From the NCBI RefSeq assembly GCF_004362215.1, contig NZ_SNWR01000002.1:2108001-2172000 (forward strand): 64,000 nt of DNA, in the 5' to 3' direction. The stretch is from Paractinoplanes brasiliensis (lineage in GTDB: Bacteria > Actinomycetota > Actinomycetes > Mycobacteriales > Micromonosporaceae). This document shows, one piece after another, positions 1 to 7,361 of this stretch (within the stretch, counting starts at the first letter, position 1; every line of letters begins with the position of its first letter). Made by a program: the position numbers and the translations under genes. The notes under the pieces were generated by a model. That model was not told the DNA's origin, made no database searches, and worked only from the letters and a program-made list of their open reading frames with translations.

Positions 1-1
1 C

Positions 2-307
2 CGTCGCGTGCTGGTCGCCACGTCGGTTCCGCATCAGCTGCCCGAGCACTTCCCCGACCCGGGGCGCTTCGACATCGGCCGTGACTTCGCGACGGCTCGG
101 AAGGCCTCGGTGTACGCCCCGTTCTCGGTCGGCAGCCACACGTGCCTGGGCGCCGGCATGACCGAGGTGCTGTCGGTGGCCACGATGGCCATGCTGCTCC
201 GGCGGCTGACGATCACCCCTGCCCACCCGGACCGGCCGCTGCGCATCACCGCCACCCCTGGCCCGAACCCGGGCAAACGGTTCCAGGTGCGGGTCGGGGG
301 GCGGTGA
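2..307 (+). CDS. Cytochrome P450, C-terminal fragment
   Basis: This is the last ~100 residues of a cytochrome P450; the gene begins before the window. The haem-binding loop reads FSVGSHTCLG and matches the FxxGxxxCxG signature, with the Cys that ligates haem iron. The preceding DPGRFDIGRD stretch matches the usual segment before that loop. The substrate cannot be inferred because the N-terminal recognition regions are missing. The reading frame is open from base 2 to the TGA, and the gene converges on the glucanase gene with about 9 nt between stops, so there is little room for a terminator. Confidence 0.9.
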   Translation, partial: RRVLVATSVPHQLPEHFPDPGRFDIGRDFATARKASVYAPFSVGSHTCLGAGMTEVLSVATMAMLLRRLTITPAHPDRPLRITATPGPNPGKRFQVRVGGR

Positions 308-316
308 CGCGGCGAT

Positions 317-3169
317 TCACTGGTAGGGCAGGGTGACCGTGGACAGGGCGCCCAGGGAGACCGTGCTCGGGGCGGAGCCGATGGCGCTCCAGATCTCGAG
401 CTTGACGGTGCCGTTGGCCAGGTTGCCCAGCGAGCCCGTCGTGGTGACCTGGCCGACGGCGTCGGTGTAGCGCTCCCAGCCGGTGACCGGGTCGGTGGCG
501 AAGTAGCGGTACGTCTCGACGCGGTCGAAACTGCCGTTGCCGGTCAGGTCGTACGAGATGCGGACCTGGGTGGCGTTGCCGACCGAGGTGCCCGCGTCGA
601 CCGAGAGCCCGAACGCGGTGGCGGCGCCCGAGCGGTAGGTCAGGTTGAGGCCGGTCGCGGTGAACGTGGTGGGCGAGTGGGGCTGGTTGTCGTTGACGCC
701 GGACGACTTGGCCACGGTCGCGGTGCCGGCCGTGCCCGCGGCGCCGGCCAGCGCGCCGTCCGTCTGCAGGTATCGCACCGCACCCCCACCAGTGGGCGGC
801 GTCGTGGGCGGAGTGGTCGGCGGCGTGGTGGGCGGGGTGGTGACTCCGCCACCGGTCGCGTTGCCGCCGCTCCAGTTGAGCGCGCCACTGGCCACCGTCG
901 TGCCGGCCGGGACCGCCAGCACCTTGCCGTCCGAGAACGTCACCGTGAGCGCCGCGTCGGTGATGTTGGAAGCGACGTACGTCCTGGCGCCGTTCTTGCT
1001 GAACACCCGGGCGAGCGGGTGGCTGGCGGCGACGCCGAGATCGCTGGTGCCCAATGCCGCGAGGTTGCGGATCCAGTGGAAGGTGTGCGCTTTGGTCTCG
1101 CCCTCCTCCGGGGTGTAGCCGCTGCCGGCCCGGAACTTGGCGAGCGCCGCGTCGCCGTCGCCGAGCGCGAGGTACTGCCACGCGATGTCCTGCCACAGGG
1201 CCGGTTCGTGGCCGGCGTTGCGCACCATCTCGGCGTAGTTGGCGCGTACGTAGGCCGGGTCGTCGCCCAGATAGAAGTGGCCGCCGGTGACCGGGAGCAT
1301 GTTGATGCCGTGGATCTGCTCGGGCGCCGAGGCGAACCAGGTGGAGTACGCCCCGCCGTCGCCCCAGACCATGCCGACCGTGCCGTGGCCGAACGCGGCG
1401 GGGAAGTTCTCGTTGCGGGTGTCGAACCAGTACTCGTTGATGGCGGCCGACTGGGTGGTCCAGAGGAAGATGCCGGCGTCGCGGATCGCGGTGTTGCCGG
1501 TCGCCTGTCCCCACTGGATCAGGCCGTTGGCGAAGTTCATGCCCTCCGACGAGGACTCCTGGTTGTTGCCGGCGAAGAACGCGCCGTGCCCGGCGGCCCA
1601 GTCGTGCCCGGCGTAGATGTCGAAGTCGCGCAGGTAGGGGAAGCGGGTGTCGTTGCGGTCGTAGTTGTTGGCGTCGCGGATCAGCAGGTCGACCATGCCC
1701 CCGTACCGGGAGCTCGTGGCCCAGGCAGGGTCGAACTTGGCCAGCGTGGCCGCGGCGGCGATGTAGTAGCCGTAGTGGAAGTGGTGGTCGTTGAGCTCGG
1801 CGTCGGAGCCGTACGAGGCGGGGTAGCCGATCAACGTCCCCCAGTTGCGATCGTAGTAGAAGAGCTTCTGGTTCTTGCCGGACGACGCCGTGAACCAGTC
1901 GGTCAGCTGGGTGCGGACGGCGGCCAGCGCGGCGTCGCGGACGTCGGTACGCCCGAGCTGGTCGGCGATCTCGGCGATGCGCGCGCCGATGCCGAGGGCC
2001 TTGCCGGTCCAGTACGTGTCGTTGTTGCGTACGGGAACGGGGTTGCCTTTGACCTGGTCGAGGTAGCCGTTGAGGGTGGACAGGTCGGCTCCGCCGCTCG
2101 TGGCGACCGCGGGCACCTCGGGCAGCACGCCGTTGAAGACCGCCGAGGTGGTGAACGACGACGCGCCGACCAGGGTCTTCATGGCGCCGCGGGCGCTCAC
2201 GTAGGTCGGCGCGATGGGCGTGGCGCCGGTCAGGGCCCGCCACTGGTGCGGATAGAGGGCGACGACCGTTCCGGTTTCCGAGCCCTCGCGCGCGGTGGTG
2301 GTGTAGGTGTATGTGGTCGAGACCCGGCTGGTGGCCTGGTTGTACGCGTAGGAGACGCGGGTTCCGGTGACGTGGTTGTGGGCGTACCGGCCGTAGCTGT
2401 CGGCCAGCGCGACCCGGTCGGAGCCGCCCGGCAGCACGGCGATCGAGAAGTAGCCCTTGCCGGCCAGCGTCGAGGTGATCACGGTGCCGTTGACGGTCCA
2501 GGTGGCCCCGGCCGGCGCGTACGCGACGTAGTCCTTGCCCGCGACCGAGTAGCCGATCCGGGAGCCGCTGTTGGACCAGACCGTCGGGGTGCTCCTGGCG
2601 GTGATCTGCGCGTTGCCGCCGGTGATCTGGAAGTACGCGAACGGCAGCCCGTGCCCGATGGTCGCCTTCATGGTGCGGACGCCGTCACTCCAGTACGGCG
2701 TGACGGTCCAGTCCGTCCACCCGTCGACCAGGGTGCGGGGCGCGTTGAGCCCGGCCACCCCGGCGGTGAAGTCCTCGACGTACGGGAAATGGTATTCGCC
2801 GACGCCGGTGGCCGAGCCGCTGATCTGCGGCGTGGTGTTGTACGAGAAGCCGAGCCCGCCCGAGGTGGTGTCGTAACCGGTCGGGTGGGCGTGCAGGTTC
2901 TCGCTGTGGGCGCAGTCGAACTTCTTGAAGAGCAGCGACGACCACCAGTCGTTGGTGGGCACCGGGCCGGCCGGGGCGTTGGCCGTCAGGAACTGCCGGG
3001 GGTTGGTGGCCAGGTCGCCGCAGCCGACCGGCAGGCTCGCGCCGGCGGGCAGGGTCTCGGTGTAGCTGCCGGCGCCGACGGTGGCCGCGTCGGCCGTTCC
3101 GCTCAGGGCGACGGCACCCAGGCCGGCCACGACCGCCGCGGCGACCGCAAGGGCACATTGTTTACGCAA
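317..3169 (-). CDS. Secreted GH81 endo-1,3-beta-glucanase
   Basis: Predicted glycoside hydrolase family 81 enzyme that cleaves internal beta-1,3-glucan bonds (laminarin, fungal wall glucan) outside the cell. Numbered from the TTG start, a signal peptide covers residues 1-28 (ending ADA). The GH81 body carries the motif DHHFHYGY near 461 and the catalytic ESSSE block with Glu 538 and 542. A TTPP-repeat linker near 770-790 leads to a ~150-residue beta-rich tail that may bind glucan (CBM56-like, tentative). I chose TTG at 3169 because GGAGG lies 4 nt upstream. The longer GTG at 3205 lies inside a 16-bp operator and just after the predicted transcription start. About 950 aa. Confidence 0.9.
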   Translation of the reverse strand: MRKQCALAVAAAVVAGLGAVALSGTADAATVGAGSYTETLPAGASLPVGCGDLATNPRQFLTANAPAGPVPTNDWWSSLLFKKFDCAHSENLHAHPTGYDTTSGGLGFSYNTTPQISGSATGVGEYHFPYVEDFTAGVAGLNAPRTLVDGWTDWTVTPYWSDGVRTMKATIGHGLPFAYFQITGGNAQITARSTPTVWSNSGSRIGYSVAGKDYVAYAPAGATWTVNGTVITSTLAGKGYFSIAVLPGGSDRVALADSYGRYAHNHVTGTRVSYAYNQATSRVSTTYTYTTTAREGSETGTVVALYPHQWRALTGATPIAPTYVSARGAMKTLVGASSFTTSAVFNGVLPEVPAVATSGGADLSTLNGYLDQVKGNPVPVRNNDTYWTGKALGIGARIAEIADQLGRTDVRDAALAAVRTQLTDWFTASSGKNQKLFYYDRNWGTLIGYPASYGSDAELNDHHFHYGYYIAAAATLAKFDPAWATSSRYGGMVDLLIRDANNYDRNDTRFPYLRDFDIYAGHDWAAGHGAFFAGNNQESSSEGMNFANGLIQWGQATGNTAIRDAGIFLWTTQSAAINEYWFDTRNENFPAAFGHGTVGMVWGDGGAYSTWFASAPEQIHGINMLPVTGGHFYLGDDPAYVRANYAEMVRNAGHEPALWQDIAWQYLALGDGDAALAKFRAGSGYTPEEGETKAHTFHWIRNLAALGTSDLGVAASHPLARVFSKNGARTYVASNITDAALTVTFSDGKVLAVPAGTTVASGALNWSGGNATGGGVTTPPTTPPTTPPTTPPTGGGAVRYLQTDGALAGAAGTAGTATVAKSSGVNDNQPHSPTTFTATGLNLTYRSGAATAFGLSVDAGTSVGNATQVRISYDLTGNGSFDRVETYRYFATDPVTGWERYTDAVGQVTTTGSLGNLANGTVKLEIWSAIGSAPSTVSLGALSTVTLPYQ

Positions 3170-3173
3170 GACG

Positions 3174-3178
3174 CCTCC
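3174..3178 (-). promoter_or_regulatory. Ribosome binding site deciding the GH81 start
   Basis: GGAGG on the minus strand, 4 nt before TTG 3169. No comparable site precedes the in-frame GTG at 3205, so this site decides the start. Confidence 0.7.
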
Positions 3179-3189
3179 AGACCAGATCC

Positions 3190-3205
3190 GTGAGAGCGCT
3201 CTCAC
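3190..3205. promoter_or_regulatory. LacI-family operator, perfect 16-bp palindrome
   Basis: GTGAGAGCGCTCTCAC is a perfect palindrome with the central CG typical of LacI/GalR-family sites, close to the CebR-type core GAGCGCTC. It sits just downstream of the predicted -10 box of the glucanase gene, where a repressor would block transcription. The binding protein is not encoded in this window. Confidence 0.75.
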
Positions 3206-3214
3206 GTGTCAGGA

Positions 3215-3244
3215 ACTGTAGGGCCGGCAAATCAATGTCGTCAA
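3215..3244 (-). promoter_or_regulatory. Sigma70-type promoter of the GH81 gene
   Basis: On the minus strand TTGACG (-35) and TACAGT (-10) are separated by 18 nt. The predicted transcription start lies about 7 nt further on, directly before the 16-bp operator. Confidence 0.6.
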
Positions 3245-3257
3245 TGTTTCGAAATAG

Positions 3258-4574
3258 TTAAGAACCCGGGCCGGGTTCCGCAGTCCTTCGCCAGATTCGG
3301 TGGGAGGCCTGCTCGGGGTACGGGACGACGCCGCCGGGAACGTCGAAGACCTGGGTGAGCTGCTTGTCGGCGGTGTACGGCGGCCAGCCGGGATCACCGC
3401 GTACGGCGAAACCGGTCCACGCCCTGATCATCCGCGCGGAGAGCTCGGCGGCTTCGTCGCTCTTGTCGCCGATCAGCTGGGCGGGTTCGTTGCCGGACAG
3501 GTTGCCGAAGACCAGCGGGACGTCGAGGCCGTGGCACGCGCCCAGGACGCCTTCCCAGGTCAGCTCGTACAGGTGGGCCCGGCCGCCGCCGGTGATCTGC
3601 GCGTCGGCCAGGTGGACGCTGGGCATGCGGAACAGCCAGTCCGAGTGGATCAACTCGGTGAGTTCGTCGTCGCTCGCCTGCGGGAAGGCGTCGCGATAGC
3701 GCTGTACGCCTCCGGGCGCGAGCAGGTCGAGGTCGGTGGTGGGCAGGCCGCCGTTGAGGACGGTGAACAGCCGATGCTCGTCACGGGTGTGACCGGTGAG
3801 CAGCGGGATGTCGCGGGCGGCCCCGGCGGTCAGAGCCTGCCACGGGGTGCACGGCAGCACGTCGCCGTCCACAACCGGCGCGAACTGGATCGACGGGTAC
3901 GCCGCGGGCCCACCACCGGAGGCGGCGAGTTCCGGGGTGAAGAAGGTGCCGGGCACGCTCTGGGCGATGGCCGCCCGGAACAACCCGGCGGCGCGCGGCA
4001 TCGCCAGCAGCGCGGCCACCGAGCCACCGCCCGCGGATTCGCCGAAGACGGCCACCCGCCCCGGGTCGCCGCCGAAGGCCGGGATGTTGTCGTGCACCCA
4101 GCGCAGGGCGGCCACTTGGTCGAGCAGGCCCCGGTTGTGCGGCGCGCCCGGCACGTGCCCGAACCCTTCCGCGCCGACCCGGTAGTTGAGGGTCACGACC
4201 ACGACCTCGCCGTCCCGGGCGAGCCGGCCGCCGTCGAACTCGGGCCGGCTCGACGAGCCGAACGTGTAACCGCCCCCGTGAATCCAGACCATGACCGCGA
4301 GTTTCGCGGCCGGGCCGGGGTCGGGCGACCAGACGTTGACGGTCAGCCACTCCCCCGGCCGCCCGGTCGAGCCGTCCGGCTGCGGCACGTCCGGGCCGAA
4401 CGACGCCGCCAGCCGCACCCCGTCCCACGGCGGGGCCGGTTGCGGCGCCTCGAAAGGGCCGGCCAGGGTCGCGTACGGGATCCCGCGGAACACCGCCACA
4501 TCGGACTCCCACCGGCCGCGCACGGCCCCGGCGGCTGTTCTGACATCAGGCACAGCCGCATGCTCGGCCACCAC
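3258..4574 (-). CDS. Type B carboxylesterase
   Basis: Alpha/beta-hydrolase of the carboxylesterase type B family, hydrolysing esters of unknown identity. Visible motifs are the oxyanion-hole HGGGY (99-103), the conserved GLLDQVAALRWV helix and the nucleophile elbow GESAGG with Ser 180. At 438 residues it is shorter than the usual ~500. No signal peptide is evident, so it is probably cytoplasmic. It lies upstream of the glucanase gene on the same strand, but that gene has its own promoter in the 88-nt gap. The GTG start has no strong Shine-Dalgarno sequence, so the true start could be a few codons further in. Confidence 0.88.
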   Translation of the reverse strand: MVAEHAAVPDVRTAAGAVRGRWESDVAVFRGIPYATLAGPFEAPQPAPPWDGVRLAASFGPDVPQPDGSTGRPGEWLTVNVWSPDPGPAAKLAVMVWIHGGGYTFGSSSRPEFDGGRLARDGEVVVVTLNYRVGAEGFGHVPGAPHNRGLLDQVAALRWVHDNIPAFGGDPGRVAVFGESAGGGSVAALLAMPRAAGLFRAAIAQSVPGTFFTPELAASGGGPAAYPSIQFAPVVDGDVLPCTPWQALTAGAARDIPLLTGHTRDEHRLFTVLNGGLPTTDLDLLAPGGVQRYRDAFPQASDDELTELIHSDWLFRMPSVHLADAQITGGGRAHLYELTWEGVLGACHGLDVPLVFGNLSGNEPAQLIGDKSDEAAELSARMIRAWTGFAVRGDPGWPPYTADKQLTQVFDVPGGVVPYPEQASHRIWRRTAEPGPGS

Positions 4575-4594
4575 CGGCCCGCCACGCCACCCAA

Positions 4595-5197
4595 TTACCG
4601 CTTTCCCAGGTGGACGTCCGCCCCGCCCGACAGCAGCGAGTCGTGCAGTTCCAGGCGGGTGAGCCGCACGCCTCGCGGCACGTCGAAGACGAGCTTGCCG
4701 GCCGCCCGCTCGCCCGGTTCGAGCTTGTCGAGGAACGTCTGCGTGTTCCGGTTGGCATAGATCCCGGCGATCTCTTCATTCCCGTACGAGATCCCGCGCG
4801 CGTCGAAGGCCTTCTGCGCGCCGCCCACGAAGTACCGCGAACGGTCCCCGATGTTGCGGACCGACAGGCTCACCACGCAGTAACGGCCCTTGGCGGTGCG
4901 CTTGAGCAGTTCCGAGCCCACCGTCGTACGGGAGCAGTCGACCCCCGACACCACAAACTCGAACTTGCCGTCACGCACCCTGTCGCCAACCCCCGGCTCA
5001 ACGGGCTTGCGGGACGCCGGCGCCGTGGTCGCGGCCGTCTGCTCGGGGCTGCCGGTCGCCTGCATCGCGACCCCCGCCAGGAACAAGACCACGATCGCCA
5101 CCCCAGCCACCAGCACGGCGACCACCGGCTTGAGCGGTCGTCCACGCACACGCGGCCCGGCGCCCGGCCGGGACAAAGGCTGGTTCACTCCCCTCAC
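4595..5197 (-). CDS. Membrane-anchored DUF4352-type protein
   Basis: About 200 residues. A short basic N-terminus is followed by one hydrophobic helix at ~23-45 (VVAVLVAGVAIVVLFLAGVA), a TTAPAS linker and an extracellular beta-sandwich of the DUF4352/telokin-like type, with the phrases SLSVRNIGDRSRYFVGG, LEPGERAAGKLVFDVP and LTRLELHD. Such domains are common actinobacterial exported proteins without assigned function. Two Cys in the outer domain may form a disulfide. The start is uncertain: GTGs at 5197 and 5188 flank AGGGGA closely. It lies 20 nt upstream of the esterase gene and could share its transcript. Confidence 0.75.
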   Translation of the reverse strand: MRGVNQPLSRPGAGPRVRGRPLKPVVAVLVAGVAIVVLFLAGVAMQATGSPEQTAATTAPASRKPVEPGVGDRVRDGKFEFVVSGVDCSRTTVGSELLKRTAKGRYCVVSLSVRNIGDRSRYFVGGAQKAFDARGISYGNEEIAGIYANRNTQTFLDKLEPGERAAGKLVFDVPRGVRLTRLELHDSLLSGGADVHLGKR

Positions 5198-5275
5198 TGT
5201 GAGTCAGCGAGCACCACCGGGACCATCGTTTCCCTCAATCCGACACTTCCGAAGGGGACAAATCCTGGACGGCTG

Positions 5276-6505
5276 TCATCGGGTGGCCAGCTGGTCGCGG
5301 CGGCGGGTCAGGTAGGCGGTCTCGGCCGTGTTGCCGGCCAACGTGATCGCCTGGTCGTAGGCTGCCCGCGCCTCGGGGCCGCGGCCGAGGCGGCGCAGCA
5401 GGTCGGCCCGGGTGGCGTGGAAGGCGTGGTAGCCCGCCAGTTTGCCCGAGAGGCGGTCGACGGCGGCCAGCGCCACGTCGGGGCCGTCCAGTTCGGCGAC
5501 CGCGACGGCCCGGTTCAGGGCCACGATCGGTGAGGGGTCGAGGCGTACGAGCTGGTCGTAGAGGGCGACGATCTGCGACCAGTCGGTGTCGCGCACGTCG
5601 CGGGCCGAGGTGTGCACGGCGTTGATCGCGGCGAGGACCTGGTAGCGGCCGGGCGCCTCGCCGGTGGCCAGGCGCTCGCGGACCAGGCGGTGGCCCTCGG
5701 CGATCAGGGCTGTGTCCCAGGCCCCGCGGTCCTGGTCGGTCAGCGTGACCAGTTCGCCGCCGGCCGAGACGCGGGCGGTGTGGCGGGCCTCGGTGAGCAG
5801 CATCAGGGCCAGCAGGCCGGCGACCTCGCCGTCGCCGGGCATCAGGGCGCGGATCAGGCGGGTCAGGCGGATCGCCTCGCCGGTCAGCTCCCGGCGTACG
5901 GGGTCGGTGCCGGGGCCGGTGGCCAGGTAGCCCTCGTTGAAGACCAGGAACAGCACGGCGAGCACGCCGGACAGGCGTACGGGCAGATCCTCGGCTGCGG
6001 GCACCCGGTACGGGATGCGGTTCGCCTTGATCTTCGCCTTGGCCCGGGTGATCCGCTGTTCCATGGCGGTCTCGCGCACCAGGAAGGCGCGCGCTATCTC
6101 GGGCACGGTCAGGCCGCCGACCATACGCAGCGTCAGCGCCACCCGTGACTCGGGGGCGAGCGCGGGGTGGCAGCAGGTGAAGAACAGCCGCAGCCGCTCG
6201 TCGTCGATCGCGCCGGTCGGCTCGGGCGGGGTGTCGTCGTGCAGCATCAGCGACTCCCGCTGCTTGTCGTCGCGTTTGCCCTCGCGGCGGATCCGGTCGA
6301 TGGCCTTGCGGGTGGCCGTGGTGGTCAGCCAGGCGCCCGGGTTGGGCGGCACACCGTCGGCGGGCCACTTCTCGACGGCGGTCGCGAACGCGTCGGCCGC
6401 CGCTTCCTCGGCGATGTCGAGGTCACCGAACCGTTTGGTCAGCGTGGCGACGATCCAGGCCCACTGCTCGCGGTGGGTCCGGGCGACAGCAGCGGCGGCG
6501 TTCAC
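5276..6505 (-). CDS. ECF42-type RNA polymerase sigma factor
   Basis: Alternative sigma factor of the ECF type. Region 2 is near the N-terminus (DLDIAEEAAADAFATAVEKW, then AWLTTTATRKAIDRIRRE) and region 4 contains LTVPEIARAFLVRETAMEQR. A ~200-residue C-terminal helical extension (FNEGYLATGP, RAALNRAVAVAE-like repeats) is the hallmark of group ECF42 and resembles TPRs. I chose GTG 6505, which overlaps the stop of the DGPF gene as GTGA; an upstream extension of 30 codons would lie inside that gene and is rich in Arg/Pro. Pairing with a DGPF protein is the known ECF42 context. In that group the extension, not a classical anti-sigma factor, is thought to control activity. Confidence 0.92.
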   Translation of the reverse strand: MNAAAAVARTHREQWAWIVATLTKRFGDLDIAEEAAADAFATAVEKWPADGVPPNPGAWLTTTATRKAIDRIRREGKRDDKQRESLMLHDDTPPEPTGAIDDERLRLFFTCCHPALAPESRVALTLRMVGGLTVPEIARAFLVRETAMEQRITRAKAKIKANRIPYRVPAAEDLPVRLSGVLAVLFLVFNEGYLATGPGTDPVRRELTGEAIRLTRLIRALMPGDGEVAGLLALMLLTEARHTARVSAGGELVTLTDQDRGAWDTALIAEGHRLVRERLATGEAPGRYQVLAAINAVHTSARDVRDTDWSQIVALYDQLVRLDPSPIVALNRAVAVAELDGPDVALAAVDRLSGKLAGYHAFHATRADLLRRLGRGPEARAAYDQAITLAGNTAETAYLTRRRDQLATR

Positions 6506-6834
6506 AGGAACGGCCGGACCTCGAGACGCCGGTTGCACGCCTGGGAGCCGGCGGCGGCGAGCTTGAGGGCGACGTCGAGGTCGGGCGCCTCCCACACCCA
6601 GAAACCGGCGACGAACTCCTTGGTCTCGACGAACGGCCCGTCGGTGAACAGCGCCGGCCCGTCACGCCCGTCGATGACGGTGGCCGTGTCGGGTCCGGCC
6701 AGGCCGCCGGCGAACACCCAGTGCCCGCCGGCCACCAGCGTCTCGTTGAACGCGTCGATGGCGGCCATCTCCTCGGGGGTGCCGGAGTTCGCCTTGTCGT
6801 GGATGACGGATACGAAGAACCGCATGTCGATCAT
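6502..6834 (-). CDS. YCII-related DGPF-domain protein
   Basis: Small 110-residue ferredoxin-like protein of the YCII/DGPF family. The diagnostic motif is TDGPFVETKE near residue 65, followed by FWVWEAPDLDVALKLA. Members lie beside ECF42 sigma factors in many actinobacteria and are taken to be part of that signalling module; a catalytic role is unproven. The gene is first in a two-gene unit and overlaps the sigma gene by 4 nt, so translation is probably coupled. The start could be the first Met or Met 4. Confidence 0.9.
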   Translation of the reverse strand: MIDMRFFVSVIHDKANSGTPEEMAAIDAFNETLVAGGHWVFAGGLAGPDTATVIDGRDGPALFTDGPFVETKEFVAGFWVWEAPDLDVALKLAAAGSQACNRRLEVRPFL

Positions 6835-7022
6835 CTCCCGGTGCTCGTGGGCCTCTCACCACTACCACGATCGGCTCGACCCCGATCCGACACCACTCGT
6901 CCAGGAGTAGGGTGTCCGTATCGAACCACGTCGGGTTCCCGGCCCATGAGCTGTCTTCTCGGCACCCGTCAGCAACCGGTGACAGGTCCACTCGAAGCAC
7001 GCCAGGGCTGGAGATCACTGTC

Positions 7023-7361
7023 ATGCATGGTTTTCCCGAACGCGTCATCCTCGATGTCGGCGTCCGCGAGTGCGGCGAGGACGCCGTCCTCATCTCGGTG
7101 GCCGGTGAGGTCGACGGCGACAACTGCGCCGAGCTGCGCAGCCGGTTGACCGGCCACGACGCCCGTCACGTCACCCTCGATCTGGACGCGCTCACCTTCA
7201 TCGGCTCGGCCGGCGTCCGTGAGTTGCTGTACTGCCGGGAGGTGGTGGAGCAACTCGGCGGGACCTTGATGATCAGCCGGGCGCATGAGAACGTACGCCA
7301 GATCCTGACCCTGTGCGGTCTCACCGAGTTGCTCGCCTCCCCGCAGTACGACCGGAACTAG
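7023..7361 (+). CDS. STAS-domain anti-sigma factor antagonist
   Basis: 112 residues, one STAS domain. The core reads VSVAGEVD-like at the second strand, HVTLDLDALTFIGSAGVREL around the usual phosphorylatable serine (FIGSAG, Ser ~62) and LCGLTELL at the end. Proteins of this type (SpoIIAA/RsbV) bind anti-sigma kinases of the RsbW type. No kinase or sigma-B gene is adjacent. I chose ATG 7023 because GGAG lies about 9 nt upstream and the STAS fold begins right after; a longer frame from 6912 adds non-conserved residues. Its stop overlaps the end of the opposing exoprotein gene by 4 nt. Confidence 0.88.
   Translation: MHGFPERVILDVGVRECGEDAVLISVAGEVDGDNCAELRSRLTGHDARHVTLDLDALTFIGSAGVRELLYCREVVEQLGGTLMISRAHENVRQILTLCGLTELLASPQYDRN

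Noticed and set aside
677..3193. Very long plus-strand open frame opposite the glucanase gene
   Set aside because: It mirrors the codon structure of the GH81 gene and its translation is Arg/Gly/Val-rich with no domain. It is a GC shadow frame.
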